A DNA stretch of 64,000 nt from Calvatia gigantea (taxonomy: Eukaryota; Basidiomycota; Agaricomycetes; Agaricales; Lycoperdaceae), in the NCBI GenBank assembly GCA_025093985.1, contig JACAAK010000009.1:2418001-2482000 (forward strand). Reading direction: 5' to 3'. Below, one piece after another: positions 1 to 10,881 of this stretch. The notes beneath the pieces are model-generated. The model did no database searches, was not told the origin of the DNA, and saw nothing but the letters and a program-made list of their open reading frames with translations. The translations under genes were made by a program, and so were the position numbers. How positions within the stretch are numbered: the stretch's first letter is position 1; each line of letters starts with the position of its first letter.

Positions 1-357
1 CTATATCATATAACGAAAGGTACTCCACCCCCAGGAAGAGGACACCATTCGTACAACAATCTTTGACCTCCGAAATCCACGAATCACCGACGTCAATCTC
101 GGGGCCGGCAGCGTCCCTTTCTGTGGGGTCCACGTTAGCCTCTCCAAAAGTTCGTCCGAAGGTAAGATATGATGTTGATGCGAACCAGTGATGAGGAGTG
201 CCTTGAGGTAACCTTTTCTCTTCACTTGGTTTCCTTTGAGCTCTGACCCCGAATCCACTCCTTCTACGCTCTCCAAAACCTCCAGCAGATCAGGGTAACG
301 ATCGTAGGAAGCATGGTAGAGGTACAATGTTTCGAGGAAGGGGCTGAGCGTCGAAAA
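1..357 (-). pseudogene. 3' fragment of a duplicated F-box-like gene
   Basis: This stretch is a near copy of positions about 17750-18098, inside the C-terminal half of the F-box-like gene at 17431-19473. The shared residues include FLETLYLYHASYDRYPDLL and the following KGNQVKRKGYLKALLITG block. Similarity stops abruptly near 357, where the sequence becomes unrelated. The copy differs by scattered substitutions and by a small deletion near 118-125 that throws the end of the reading frame off, so the fragment is not coding. It runs off the left edge of the window, so its other end is unknown. Confidence 0.85.
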
Positions 358-639
358 AAGGGTCACCGACGTGTCCTGATAGCATGATGTAATGCCCTTC
401 GGAAATGCCCGCCCTCCTGAGTTGATCACTGTGATTGGCTTCACAGCCGCTTTACTGCACTTTATGAGCATCACTAACCACGATGCAAAACAAGTTGCCA
501 GACTTTTCCCGGACGAAAGGCGGTGGACGAGGGGAGACAAACCTATCCCTCCTTCTACTTATTTTTCATTATCTATTCAGACTCAACACGCCAACCCGTC
601 TCCCCCCTGGCCATCGCACTCCCTCACCCTCTCCCTCCC

Positions 640-3281
640 ATGCCTCGTCGTTCATCATCTCTCCTCTCTATCAGCTCTGCTGCTTCGCCACGCACTCCTC
701 GCAGCCGTGGATCTCCTACTTGTCCTTCTGTCTTCATCACTCCTGCTGCAAACGGAAAGAGCACGGATAGTTGGAATAGTTCAAATGGGCCCGATGAATT
801 GAAATGGGAATGGAAACCTGAACAAGTCCTTCTACTTTCTAGGGTGAGTAATGCGTCTTTTTGGCATTGGGGTCTCCTAGATCGACCCCCGCCTAGACTT
901 TAGATGCTCTTCCCGCTCACTTGGTGACTCCCTTTAATGGACCCATTCCACCTTCAAATCTTCTTGACAAAATCGCTCGGGGTGTCTCCCAAGCCAAGGG
1001 ACCAAATGAGTGGCCGCATTCCCTTCGCGCAACGCGTGTCAAGCTCATTGAACTTTCTCGCCTTCGCGCCAAAGAACGAACCGCTGCAGAGAAAGGGGTC
1101 AAAGTCATCATGGAGGAGTCGGAAAGTGCGTTGGAGGAAGAGACTAACTCCGCTTATCGGGACGGACAAGAGAAATCCGTTGGTATTACTGGCGTCAAGC
1201 GACCACTGTATCGTCGATCAAGTATGGACTTCATGGACACTGTTGGAACAGACATCAAAAACAATGATCACCTCGCTAGGTGCGTGTCCCCTCACTCAAT
1301 TTTTTTTTTTTGGTCTTACTCCCTTTTCACATAGACTTTCAAGCCGTTTACAAAGTGAAGCCAAATCAACGAACAATGAACGCCACACTCAAATGGCATC
1401 TCTCCCAGCCCCTGAATCTCAAGATAACTTTCGTGCAACCAAAGTCAGGGGGCTCTTCTGTTTGCTCAAGGTTTTATCTGACAAGCAAGTAGAGGAAGCT
1501 ATATGACGCATTTCTCGAACTGGATTACTCGATGATTGCGCCGGGTCTTACAGACGAACCACGTCCGCCCAAGAGAAGCAATACTTCACGTTCCATCTAC
1601 TCAACCCTTGCGAAATATGGCATTTCTTCTAAGCGCGCCGCACCTATATCGTATGTAGTTTTTCTCACAGCCTTGTGGGCTCTCATCTTACCTGTTTTCC
1701 AGTTGTGCGGCTTCCTTAGCTCTGACGAAACCAACTCCTCATTTAAACGCCATTCTTTCTCGTGCCTCCGTCCGGGCGGGAAGCTTATTTTCATTTCGAT
1801 TGGACAAGCGGGCGTCTTCCGATTCCGGATTTTCTTCAAAGGTAGAGTATAGACCGTCATCTGTGGCGTCGTTCCTGTCTCGTGTTTCCACCTTCAAACT
1901 TTCCACGTACGCGAATAAGCCTGAGCAAATTGACGCTGTCGCTGCATCCAGATGCGGATGGACGAATGATGGAAAAGACCGGCTCGCCTGTGGTATCTGT
2001 GACACCTCGTGGGTGGTTGCAGGGCGGGAGGGGATGTCTCGAGAGGCTGGTGAGTAAACACATTCATGTTCTGTGAAATGTATGCTGATTTCGCACAATA
2101 TAAGGGAACGCGCTCGTCGAGAGGCAGCGTATATCTCTGGTAGAAGCACACAAGCCTAGGTGTCCTTGGAGGTTGAGGCAATGCGATCGTAAGTGGAACC
2201 TTCCTTCCCTCCCCTTCCCCTTTTCCCTCAGGTTACAAGAGCTTATCTATGTCCTCTCCAGCATCTATATACCGTATTCCCTTGCAATCACCAGCTGCTA
2301 CGGTCAGAGGAATTAAGGCAATGGCCATATCTCTGGGGGAATCCGTGAAGGTTGTCTCTATCAAACATCCATTGGTATGTGACTGCGGGCTAAACCAATG
2401 CACACATGCTCACGTCTAGCTAGTCTCAAGCCCAAGTGAACTCCGTCAAGTCCATAGTATCCTCGTATAATATCCCTGCAGATTCTGAAGAGACCGTTGG
2501 ACAGCAACTCACTATTGATCCCCCTTCTGAAACTGCCATTCTCGCGGCACTCTTTGGTTGGTCACTCGTACAACCAACAACTGAACAGAAGTCGAGGAAA
2601 CCGTTTTCTTCCAGAGATATTGCCCCCGCGCCTGGTACTCCGGTTCATTCGCCTTCAATATCCCGCTTGCTTACACCAGGGAGGAGCACTCCAATCAAAT
2701 TTAATATACCAACTCACTTACTCAGCAAACGTGATGCCCTCCTCCAATGCGCTCTCTGTCAACGCCGCTTAGGCCTTTGGACTTTTCTCGATCAAACGTC
2801 CACAATCACAAAATCTACGATGGAGACCAGCCCCGATTTATCCATCCCTTCCACCCCACGAAAGACGGTCCAACAACGCCAGTTCAACCTGTTGCGTGAA
2901 CATCGTCCGTATTGTCCCTTTGTTGTGCAGTCAACATTTATCCCAACACTACCCGTCCCGGCCGTGGCCGCATCGATAAACAATAGTCAATTCTACGACC
3001 CGCAAGCAAAAAAAGGCGTCTTGGAGGGATGGTGTGCGGTCTTAACCGTAGTACTGCGCTGCGGTTTGGGTCAGAAGCAGATTCCGGAATACGGCATCTT
3101 CTCCACTGGGGAAGAGGTTAGTAAGGACTCGGCAGAAGCAATGGAGGTGGATAATGTAAGGGCAATGGTGGCGGGCGTGAAGTCTCAAGGGGTAAGTCAC
3201 TCTGATACGACCCGTGACGATTTCTCATCGAGCACTTAGGGAGAGGACTTGTTGAAATATGTCAGAGGATTGCTTGGTTAA
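640..3281 (+). CDS. C3HC-type zinc finger protein, NIPA/Rsm1-like (spliced)
   Basis: The gene reads as about nine exons. Borders I could follow are 640-843, 897-1279, 1335-about 1432, about 1555-1650, 1703-2049, 2105-2188, 2262-2374, 2424-3191 and 3240-3281; the junction between 1432 and 1555 is uncertain. The product starts MPRRSSSLLS, a Ser/Pro-rich tail. The zf-C3HC core spans exons 5-6: FLSRVSTFKLSTYANKP, then CGWTNDGKDRLACGICDTSW, then HKPRCPWRLRQC. Exon 8 has the second Rsm1-type half with LLQCALCQRRLGLW and LLREHRPYCPFV. Known relatives are human NIPA/ZC3HC1 (nuclear basket, F-box-like role) and fission yeast Rsm1 (mRNA export), so a nuclear role is likely. The start at 640 was chosen because it is the first ATG giving a plausible N-terminus; an in-frame ATG at 523 is possible. 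Confidence 0.85.
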
Positions 3282-5158
3282 CCTAGGCTCCTACATCTTT
3301 TTCCAACCATCATCATGGTTACCAATGCCAGGACCCTTGAATTCTCCTCCAAGGGTGAAGCGAGTTCACTTCATTCTGTGACCTCAACATTCTATATGTT
3401 TTAGCCTGTTGTGGTCAAAGTCATACTCGCCCGCCGCCGGATACCACCACAACCTCAATGTCGTAAGTAATATTCCATTTTATGATACACGATCTGGAGA
3501 CTGGAGTTGTCGTGTTCAATCGGGGCCACCTTTTGAAGCTTGATTACCCATCACTAGGCCACCCCTTCAGGATTTAACCAAGTCTCCTCCCGAAACTATC
3601 GGAAATTGGTTTTTTTATACATTTTTATGTATGTCTGGAGAAGACTGGGTGTTTAAGATGAACTCCAGAATTTTCTGGACAGTGGTATTTGTGACATGAG
3701 CCATATTCGGATGTCACGTGACCGGAAAGTCGTCACCAATTGTGAAAAGTGCCAAAGTGAACCTTGGACTACCGTACCTGAGGGTCCTCCAGCTTCAGCA
3801 GGACTCCATTCCTTCGACCTACACTGCTTGATACTTTAGTAATCCGGAACCTATCCCAACACTCGTTCACTATACCTATGTTAAACTTATCACCCATACT
3901 CCCCATTGGACTCGTCATAATGTGGTCTATTCTCATCCCGACAGTCTCTCAAGTCACCTCCCGTGGTCGTGGCAAAACGAATTGAAGATTAGTTTTTCAA
4001 CTTTTGAGTCGGTACGCAACGTTAAAGTATGGCTGCTTCTTGCAAATCCACCGTGGCAAGAGCAGTGATGGAGGCGCATTTGCAACGACAACAGTAAGAA
4101 CGAAAAACACCCCCAATCAACGGCCAGCTCACCCCCCCCTCCCCGGGGGCACCGACCGAGAATTACACTATTATACTGGTGCATTGGACATGCCCCCTGC
4201 CTCAGGGCTTGGTCAGTGCCGGTTTATCCGAATCATCAACCCCACTGGGCCCTGGGTTAATCGCGCTTGAACTACTTCCTTGCTGACTGCTATCGTCCTG
4301 TTCGAATGGCATGCTCTCCTTCAGTCCTTCGGAGGCAAGAGCTCCGGAGGCAGAGATATATTGAAGTTGCTTGCAATGGCTGGTGGCTGGCTTTGTAATT
4401 GGAAGTCCTGCAGTAGCACCGCAACAACAATCAAAATCGATCTGCCTTGCGGCTGTCGGGTGGTGCGTTACCTTACGTACCGCTGTTGGCATCCGTAGAG
4501 TAGAAGAAAATTCGGTTCTTGGACTTGGCCGAATTCTGAAGATCTGAAAGATCGCCAGACCCACGCTCCAAGTTCGACTCCTTATCTACAAGGGGATCTT
4601 ATCATCAACCAGTCCTAAATTCATACCTAGTCGTTATTCATGATGTTGTGCCCCCAGCATGCCAGGTTCTGGAATCATGAACCACTTACCTTTTCGGGAA
4701 AGTACAAGTTGGCATATTACAGGTACAGGAAATTACCGCGGAAAACTAGTTTTGCTTCTCTCAGGACTTCATTGGCCAGACTTGATAATTGTCACTGTGG
4801 CTAAAAATGCGTGACATCTGTCATCAGTTTCAGCTTCTGAAACTGAATAACTCGCAGTGGTCCTCAGAGGAAAGGATCTGCCAGGCTGTCGTCATCGCTC
4901 CGTGATCGTAATCTCGAGGCGGACGGACGTCGCTACAAGCGAGCAAATAAGAACCTCAATCGCAAATCAATTCAAACATGGTTGATGATCGGGGATGGTT
5001 GCACTACGAGACTGTATCATGACAATTAGCCTCCAATTCGATTGACGCATCCTTATGACTGGACAACCTTGTCCAAAGTGGTGTCTGCCGACCACCTTCA
5101 CCCCTCGTGGATTCGGGCGTTAATCAAGGACCATCACCGCCGAGATGTCATGGGGAGG
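3282..5158. other. Intergenic stretch with no supported gene
   Basis: I see no gene with recognisable domains here. The longest open frame is 4202-4564 on the minus strand (120 codons, Ser/Pro-rich, with QQGSSSSAINPGPSG near its end), which resembles nothing I know and may be chance. A C-run followed by a G-run lies near 4131-4150. Confidence 0.4.
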
Positions 5159-5159
5159 C

Positions 5160-5167
5160 TATATAAA
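5160..5167 (+). promoter_or_regulatory. TATA-box-like motif
   Basis: TATATAAA sits in otherwise mixed sequence. About 85 bases downstream begins a 168-codon open frame (5245-5751) that lacks an ATG near its 5' end, so the transcript this box might drive is unclear. The motif match is exact; promoter function is inference. Confidence 0.3.
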
Positions 5168-5244
5168 GCAGCGATTTTTCTGTAAGAAACGGACAGTCCA
5201 GAGCCCCAAGCACACCCCTATTTTCGCTTAGCGGGTCGCTGGAC

Positions 5245-5751
5245 GTGTGTGCAGACCTGTCAAATTCGGTATATTTGGGCATTAACATAGGAGCTCAACC
5301 GGTAACACCTCAGCGAGCACCATGGGCTGTCAAACCGCCTTATGAGTGGGGCCCCAAATGGCGCCGTGATCATGCGGGGGTTAAGACGATCATACCGGGA
5401 CCCTTGAAGAGGATTAACTATACACCGATTCCAGAACATGTGGGAAGCTCAGATCAATACCAGATAATGACTCGATTGGCCGACGGGGGCGACGAAACAA
5501 GAGTTGAACGTTCGAACGTTGAACCATCAGATCTAATCTTACAAATGCGACCCTTTGCGCTGTCATTTGTCTTCTGGGATCAACACAACTGGAGGCTCAA
5601 GGTTTCTCTAGACACTATCACTTCTCAGTCCACGTCAATCAGGAAGCTATTTACTAGTGTGTTCCCCGACGTTGCCTGTTCCCCCATTGGTGTTTGCAGG
5701 AGCTGTGGAGAAGGACCCGGATTAGCTGATTGCTGGGGCAGCAGAGGATAG
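5245..5751 (+). other. Unassigned open frame downstream of a TATA-like box
   Basis: A 168-codon stop-free frame that opens with GTG rather than ATG. The first internal ATG (MTRLADGGDETRVER) would leave under 100 residues. It contains GVCRSCGEGPGLADCW near the end but no motif I can name. It lies directly left of the copia insertion. It could be the exon of an unrecognised gene or chance. Confidence 0.2.
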
Positions 5752-5873
5752 CAACCTCACTGGATGAAGGGGCCGTATGTTGGTTGCTCTGAAGCGTGCT
5801 TTGACCAAGTGATGTGAAAAGGAGGCTTGGTGACTGGCCCTGCGGCTGAACTCCCGGCGGTGCTTGCTGCGTC

Positions 5874-5878
5874 GTAGG
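5874..5878. repeat. Target-site duplication GTAGG (left)
   Basis: GTAGG immediately left of the LTR is repeated at 11158-11162 immediately right of the other LTR. It fixes both ends of the element and reconstructs the empty host site. Confidence 0.9.
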
Positions 5879-6149
5879 TAAAGGAAAGATATGACGCGCA
5901 GGGCTAGGATAGACCTCAGTCGACGTGGAACGAGACTGTATTAGATTGTGTAATTACCTAGGATAGACTACGGAATGAGTTAGCTAGTGTGTACAATGGA
6001 GAACGATGGTTTGCTTACCCTCAGTCGACGTGGAACGAGACTGAGGGTGTGCAAGGTATGAGGCCAGCGAATGAGTGTGATGTCACGTGATAGCGAAGTG
6101 ATTATCTACTGTAAGAAAAAGATAACGGAAGTCTACCTATATTCCAACA
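5879..6149 (-). repeat. 3' LTR of the copia element (271 bp)
   Basis: This direct repeat matches 10882-11157 base for base by eye, except that the right copy has an additional GTGAT unit in the TGTGATGTCACGTG stretch. In element orientation it is the 3' LTR. Both LTRs contain an internal inverted pair around CAGTCGACGTGGAACGAGACTG. Confidence 0.93.
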
Positions 6150-6159
6150 CACCCCCTTA
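6150..6159 (-). other. Polypurine tract overlapping the gag-pol stop codon
   Basis: On the minus strand TAAGGGGGTG directly precedes the 3' LTR. The TAA is the stop codon of the polyprotein (6157-6159), so coding sequence and plus-strand primer overlap. A purine tract at this position is the normal plus-strand priming site of LTR elements. Confidence 0.8.
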
Positions 6160-9100
6160 GACTGAAGGTATGTGGAGACCTAGTTTAGAACGTAAATGAA
6201 TGAAGTCTGGCTCCTTAAGAGCCTTAGTGAGAATATCGGCAGTCATTTCCTTGGTAGATAAATAACAGATAGTAAAGGTCCCATCAGAAACACGTTCACG
6301 AATAAAATGATGTTTGATGTCTATGTGCTTGGTCCTTCCATGAAAACGAGAGTCCTTGGTGAGATCGATACTGCTGGTGCAATCCATATAGACAGTGATG
6401 GGAAGTGAAACGGGCATCTCCAGTTCAGCTAGAAGTTGAACCAACCATAATCCATACTTGACAGTGTAAGCTCCAGCCATGTATTCCCTCTCAGTTGATG
6501 AGTCCCCAACTGTAGGCTGTTTCTTACTGACAGTGATAATAGATTTATCACCCATCTGAAAGACACAACCAGTGACAGCTCGACGATCGTCAGGGTCCTC
6601 AGCTCCAGATGCATCAGAATAGCCAGTAAGGGTCAGGTGACGATTATCCTTGGATTTTCCTCCCAAGACTTGGACAATATCACGAGTACCAGCGAGGTAT
6701 TGGAGTACATGCTGGGCAGCCTTCCAGTGCTTTGGTCCAGGGTTGGAGTTGAATTGAGCAAGGAAGCGAGCAGCAAATCCGATGTCTGGGCGAGAGATGA
6801 GCGATATCCAGGTGAGAGCTCCTACAAGTTCACGATAGGGAGTCTTAGCCATTTGCTGTTTCTCTTCCTTGGTCTGAGGTCCATCAGCCTTAGAGAGTTT
6901 ACAGCCAGGATCGAGTGGGAGCGATGTAGGATGGCAGTTCTGCATATGAAATCGCTTGAGAGTGGTATCGATGTACTGGCGATGAGAGATGGAAATGGTT
7001 CGAGCTAGACGGTCCTCAATGAGAAGAAATCCCATGAGCCAATTTGGATCCTCCTCCTTCATGTCGAAGAGCTTGTGAAGTTGGGAGCGAACATGCTTGA
7101 GTTCATCCTGTGAGCATGAAGTACTGAACATGTTGTCGACATGGATGGCGATGATGGTAGTACCAGACTCTAGCTTGCGATAGAATACTGCATTATCGGT
7201 GTGGAGCTGTTTGAAGTGGATAGATGTAAGACGCTCAACCATGTACTTGTACCAGAGACGGGCAGCTTGTTTGAGTCCATACAGACTTCGGATGAGTAGT
7301 AGCGCCCTGTTGGTACCATCTTCAAAGCCAGGTAGTTGCTTCATGTAGATGATACAGTCGAGGTTGCTGTGTAAGAAAGCACCAGTGACATCATCTTGAG
7401 CACGTTCCCAACCAAGGGTAGCGGATAGGTGAAGGATGAGCTTGATTGACTCCAGACGAGTGGTAGGAGAGAAGGTATCATCATATTCGAGACCAGGGAT
7501 CTGATTGAAACCTTGGGCGACGAGACGAGCCTTGTATCGGAGTACTTCTCCTTCAGGTCCGAACTTGATCGTGTAGGTCCATCGACAACCAACAGCAGTC
7601 CTCTCCTTCGGCATCTTCTCAGCTCTCCAGGTTCCTCGAGTAGAGTGGAGAGATATCTCTTCCCTCATAGCTTTCCACCAGTTGTCGGCATCAGGTCCAG
7701 TGATAGCCTCCTCGAAGCTCTGAGGGATGACTGGGCCATAGGCAGCTAGGTAGGCAATGTGAGCGAGGTCGCCTTCAGGAGTGTGCTCAACAGCTTCGTG
7801 CTCAGGAATTGTAGGAGGTAGTTGGTATTTGGAGGTTGGATTGTTGAGACGATTAGCTCGAGCTTCACGTATTTTCTGACGCTGTTTCTTGGCTTCGAAT
7901 TCCTTAACTGCTTGTTCCTCGTTGGCTTGTTTGATCCATGATGGTCGAGAGATTCGGGTAGTTCGTCGAGGCTCAGATGGATTAGGAATGGAGGAAGGAA
8001 TAGGATTGGGATTAGCAGTCGAAGGAGCTGGGTGAGGATCAGGAATGGATGGAGGAGTGGTGAATGGAGGATCGGAAGGTATAGGAGATGAACGAGGGAG
8101 AGGCGAACCAGTCTCCTCAGGTATAGGGATGGAGTTAGGATGACTCCGAGAATGAGTGGGATCGTCGATGTTCACCCCCTCACTTGTGACAGGAGGCATA
8201 GATGTATCAATACCTGGGTGGTTCACTGTCTCATAGACGATGACGTCCCGAGATACCTGAAATGACCTCTTCGAAGGGATCCATATCTTCCACGAAGTGG
8301 AGGCAGGATCGAAGCCACAGAATACCCCTTCAATAGAGTGGGCATCAAGCTTTCCTCGTCGAAGTTCATGTGGTGTGCGAACATGGCAGCGTGATCCGAA
8401 AATTCGGAAGGCGGAGACACTGGGCTTCTCGTTGAAGAATGCCTGGTAAGGAGTGATGTGGTTGAGTGTCTTGGTTGGACTGCGATTACGAGCGTCGCTA
8501 GCATACTGGTGAGCTTCAGGCCAAAAGCCATCAGCCATACCAGCCTCCTTCAACATGGCGAGGGCATGCTCATGAGTAGTACGATTGAATCGTTCGGCTA
8601 CACCATTTTGTTGAGGAGTGTGTGGAGCTGACATCTCGTGGGTGATACCCTTGTCCTTGAAGTATGACTTGAGTGCATGTCCTGTAAATTCGCCACCGCG
8701 GTCTGATCGAAAATAGACCACTTTGTTGCCAATTCGGTTCTCGAGAGAGGTGATGAGGTCTCGGAGGTGTTGTCGAGCATCACTCTTCTGCTTAAGAAAG
8801 ATCTTCCAGCCCATCCTCGAAAAGTCGTCAACGACAATGAGGACATGGTGGTACCCTTCAATAGAAGTGGAGAAAGGGCCTTGGAGATCGGCATGAAGGC
8901 GCTCAAGGGGTCGTTTCGCTCGTCGCGAAGCTTGCTGAGGGAAGGGAGCTTGTGGATGCTTGCCGAGGGCACACCCTGCACATGCATTGAGTCGATCCGA
9001 GGTCTTGAGATCAAGCCCGGAGACCATCTGATGCTTAGCTAGGTGTCGGAGGTATTCCTCATTGAGGTGCCCAAGTCGGCGATGCCAGAGATCCAGTGAC

Positions 9101-10704
9101 GATATGTCAGAGGAGATAGCAGCGAAGGCTAGCGAAGATGGAGGTGAAGTCTCGAGGGGATAAGAGCAGGTGAGGTGGTAGAGGCCATTTCGTTGGAGAT
9201 GTCCTTCCATAACGATTTCGGCCTTCTTGTTAATTTGGACCAATCCCCCCTTCTTTCGAATTTCGAGGCCTTTTCGATCCATTCGGCTCTCAGAAATGAG
9301 GTTGTCGCGAGCATTGGGACAGTATTTGACATCGAGGAGAGTGACGACGCGAGCAGGGCGGCCTTTCACGGTGACGAGGAGCTCAATGTTCCCCACACCT
9401 GTGGAATGTAGCTGAGGGCCGTCGGCATTGATACCTCCAATAATATCGTTGCGAGGTGTGAATGTTGTGAATGCCAATCGTTGGTTACATATGTGTGCCG
9501 TCGCACCGCTGTCGAGAATCCAAGTGTCCGATTTCGGCTGTGAGCTGGTGGTAGCCATATAGGCTGAGTCCCCAGCAAGAGAGTTCCCCCCACTAGCCGT
9601 AGATCGATTGTCGTCCATAGTTTCATCAGCTTGAGCTTGATTAGCTCTGTGACGTGAGTTCCCTCCTTGTTTCCCCTTATTCTTCTTCTTCCTCTGGCGA
9701 GGTCCTTGACCTTCAGCCCCACCCCCTTTCGACCAACAGTCCTTCCAGTCATGACCCGAAATCTTGCAGTTCGTGCAGAAGGGTTGACCAGGTTGCTGAG
9801 TCTGATTTCGCCGATTATTGTTGTTGTTGTTCCTGGCCATAGAGCGGTATGCGAGAGCGGCAGTAGCCTGGTGATTCTTTCGAACACCATCCTCTTCGCG
9901 AATACGACGTTCGATTTCAGTGGCTGTGTAGTTTTCAGGTAGGCCAGCGAATACGTAGCTCCAGTTGGGTGGCATAGATAGGCGCAGGATACAGGCGAAA
10001 AAATCGTCTCCGATGTCGCGTTTAATAGCCGCAATGTCTCGACGTAGTGTCTTCATCGTAGTGATGTGTGTGATAACATCCTCGCCGTCGACGTATTTCG
10101 TTGTGATAAGGGTGCTCAGGAGCAGAGTCCAATCCATCATAGACTGTCCCGCGAATATAGATTGAGCTTCCCCCCACATATCGGCAGCGATTTCGTGATA
10201 ACCCAATTGTATCTGGATATCCTCCACCATGTTGGCTGAGAGTATGGCGCAGACAATAGCGTTTGTGCGAGCCCATCTCTCACCGTGTTCTGCGTTGTTG
10301 GTGTCACCCTGAACAGAACCGGTACAGTAGTCGTAAACGTCAAAGATTCGGAATTGAGTCCGCATCTGCTGGACCCATATCTTGTAGTTCGACACATTAA
10401 GTTTAACGGGGAGGTTCATCATGTATTGATAACGACTAGGCTCGATGTGAGCTACATTAAGAGTCCAATGGACTTTGTTGGGTTTCGACGGTGCCTTCCC
10501 CCTAGGTGGTGTGCTCGGCTCCTCGTGCTTGACCGAAACGCCTGCCGAAGCCGCCGACATAGTCCTGGTATTGGACTGTCCGGTCTGACTCTCGCGACCT
10601 AAGTCTGCGGATTCAGATTGTCCGAATGGCGACGAAAGTCTACCACCGGCGGATCCTTGGCGACCATCAGAGTCTACCTTGGATGCCTGGCTAGCTTGGG
10701 ACAT
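6157..10704 (-). CDS. Copia-type Gag-Pol polyprotein (1515 aa)
   Basis: One frame carries all copia domains in order. The Gag region ends with a zinc knuckle CTNCKISGHDWKDC (residues about 305-318, CX2CX4HX4C). The protease motif is WILDSGATAHI (about 398). Integrase has HRRLGHLN (about 540), then DLQGPF, SDRGGEFTG and QQNGVAERFN (about 608-700). Reverse transcriptase has KARLVAQGF and DVTGAFLHSNL (about 1060-1130). RNase H has GYSDASGAED and ends with TADILTKAL (about 1363-1490). Oddly, the usual YVDD box is HVDN, with codon AAC at 7132-7134 where Asp is expected; this second aspartate normally binds catalytic metal. The copy may therefore be inactive, or the lineage may tolerate it. Length is typical for full-length copia Gag-Pol. 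Confidence 0.95.
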   Translation of the reverse strand: MSQASQASKVDSDGRQGSAGGRLSSPFGQSESADLGRESQTGQSNTRTMSAASAGVSVKHEEPSTPPRGKAPSKPNKVHWTLNVAHIEPSRYQYMMNLPVKLNVSNYKIWVQQMRTQFRIFDVYDYCTGSVQGDTNNAEHGERWARTNAIVCAILSANMVEDIQIQLGYHEIAADMWGEAQSIFAGQSMMDWTLLLSTLITTKYVDGEDVITHITTMKTLRRDIAAIKRDIGDDFFACILRLSMPPNWSYVFAGLPENYTATEIERRIREEDGVRKNHQATAALAYRSMARNNNNNNRRNQTQQPGQPFCTNCKISGHDWKDCWSKGGGAEGQGPRQRKKKNKGKQGGNSRHRANQAQADETMDDNRSTASGGNSLAGDSAYMATTSSQPKSDTWILDSGATAHICNQRLAFTTFTPRNDIIGGINADGPQLHSTGVGNIELLVTVKGRPARVVTLLDVKYCPNARDNLISESRMDRKGLEIRKKGGLVQINKKAEIVMEGHLQRNGLYHLTCSYPLETSPPSSLAFAAISSDISSLDLWHRRLGHLNEEYLRHLAKHQMVSGLDLKTSDRLNACAGCALGKHPQAPFPQQASRRAKRPLERLHADLQGPFSTSIEGYHHVLIVVDDFSRMGWKIFLKQKSDARQHLRDLITSLENRIGNKVVYFRSDRGGEFTGHALKSYFKDKGITHEMSAPHTPQQNGVAERFNRTTHEHALAMLKEAGMADGFWPEAHQYASDARNRSPTKTLNHITPYQAFFNEKPSVSAFRIFGSRCHVRTPHELRRGKLDAHSIEGVFCGFDPASTSWKIWIPSKRSFQVSRDVIVYETVNHPGIDTSMPPVTSEGVNIDDPTHSRSHPNSIPIPEETGSPLPRSSPIPSDPPFTTPPSIPDPHPAPSTANPNPIPSSIPNPSEPRRTTRISRPSWIKQANEEQAVKEFEAKKQRQKIREARANRLNNPTSKYQLPPTIPEHEAVEHTPEGDLAHIAYLAAYGPVIPQSFEEAITGPDADNWWKAMREEISLHSTRGTWRAEKMPKERTAVGCRWTYTIKFGPEGEVLRYKARLVAQGFNQIPGLEYDDTFSPTTRLESIKLILHLSATLGWERAQDDVTGAFLHSNLDCIIYMKQLPGFEDGTNRALLLIRSLYGLKQAARLWYKYMVERLTSIHFKQLHTDNAVFYRKLESGTTIIAIHVDNMFSTSCSQDELKHVRSQLHKLFDMKEEDPNWLMGFLLIEDRLARTISISHRQYIDTTLKRFHMQNCHPTSLPLDPGCKLSKADGPQTKEEKQQMAKTPYRELVGALTWISLISRPDIGFAARFLAQFNSNPGPKHWKAAQHVLQYLAGTRDIVQVLGGKSKDNRHLTLTGYSDASGAEDPDDRRAVTGCVFQMGDKSIITVSKKQPTVGDSSTEREYMAGAYTVKYGLWLVQLLAELEMPVSLPITVYMDCTSSIDLTKDSRFHGRTKHIDIKHHFIRERVSDGTFTICYLSTKEMTADILTKALKEPDFIHLRSKLGLHIPSV

Positions 10705-10866
10705 AACGTGGGTCTAAGAGAGGTTGCTCGGCTCGAAGGTGCTAGTATAGCAGGGGTAACGAAAACGGCGGGAAAAGAATAGGATGTTGATAGGATAACG
10801 TCGGAGGGTATAAACGAATGAGCGGCGGTTTGATAAACGAGTGAACGGGTTCAATAGGTCGCGACA

Positions 10867-10881
10867 CCGGGGCCCATAACC
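10867..10881 (-). other. Primer binding site, initiator-Met half-tRNA type
   Basis: In element orientation GGTTATGGGCCCCGG follows the 5' LTR directly. It matches the anticodon-arm region of initiator methionine tRNA rather than a tRNA 3' end. This is the priming arrangement known for Drosophila copia, which uses a cleaved half-tRNA. The same GGTTATGGGCCC follows the LTR of the element at 42769. Confidence 0.8.

Noticed and set aside
1739..2181. Overlapping minus-strand open frames in the C3HC gene
   Set aside because: They are antisense shadows of exons with clear zinc-finger motifs.
4130..4150. C-run and G-run as a possible G-quadruplex or terminator
   Set aside because: Too short and isolated, with no transcript to connect it with.
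9366..10034. 222-codon open frame overlapping the copia gag region
   Set aside because: It lies on the same strand but in another frame within an intact Gag-Pol gene that explains the sequence fully.
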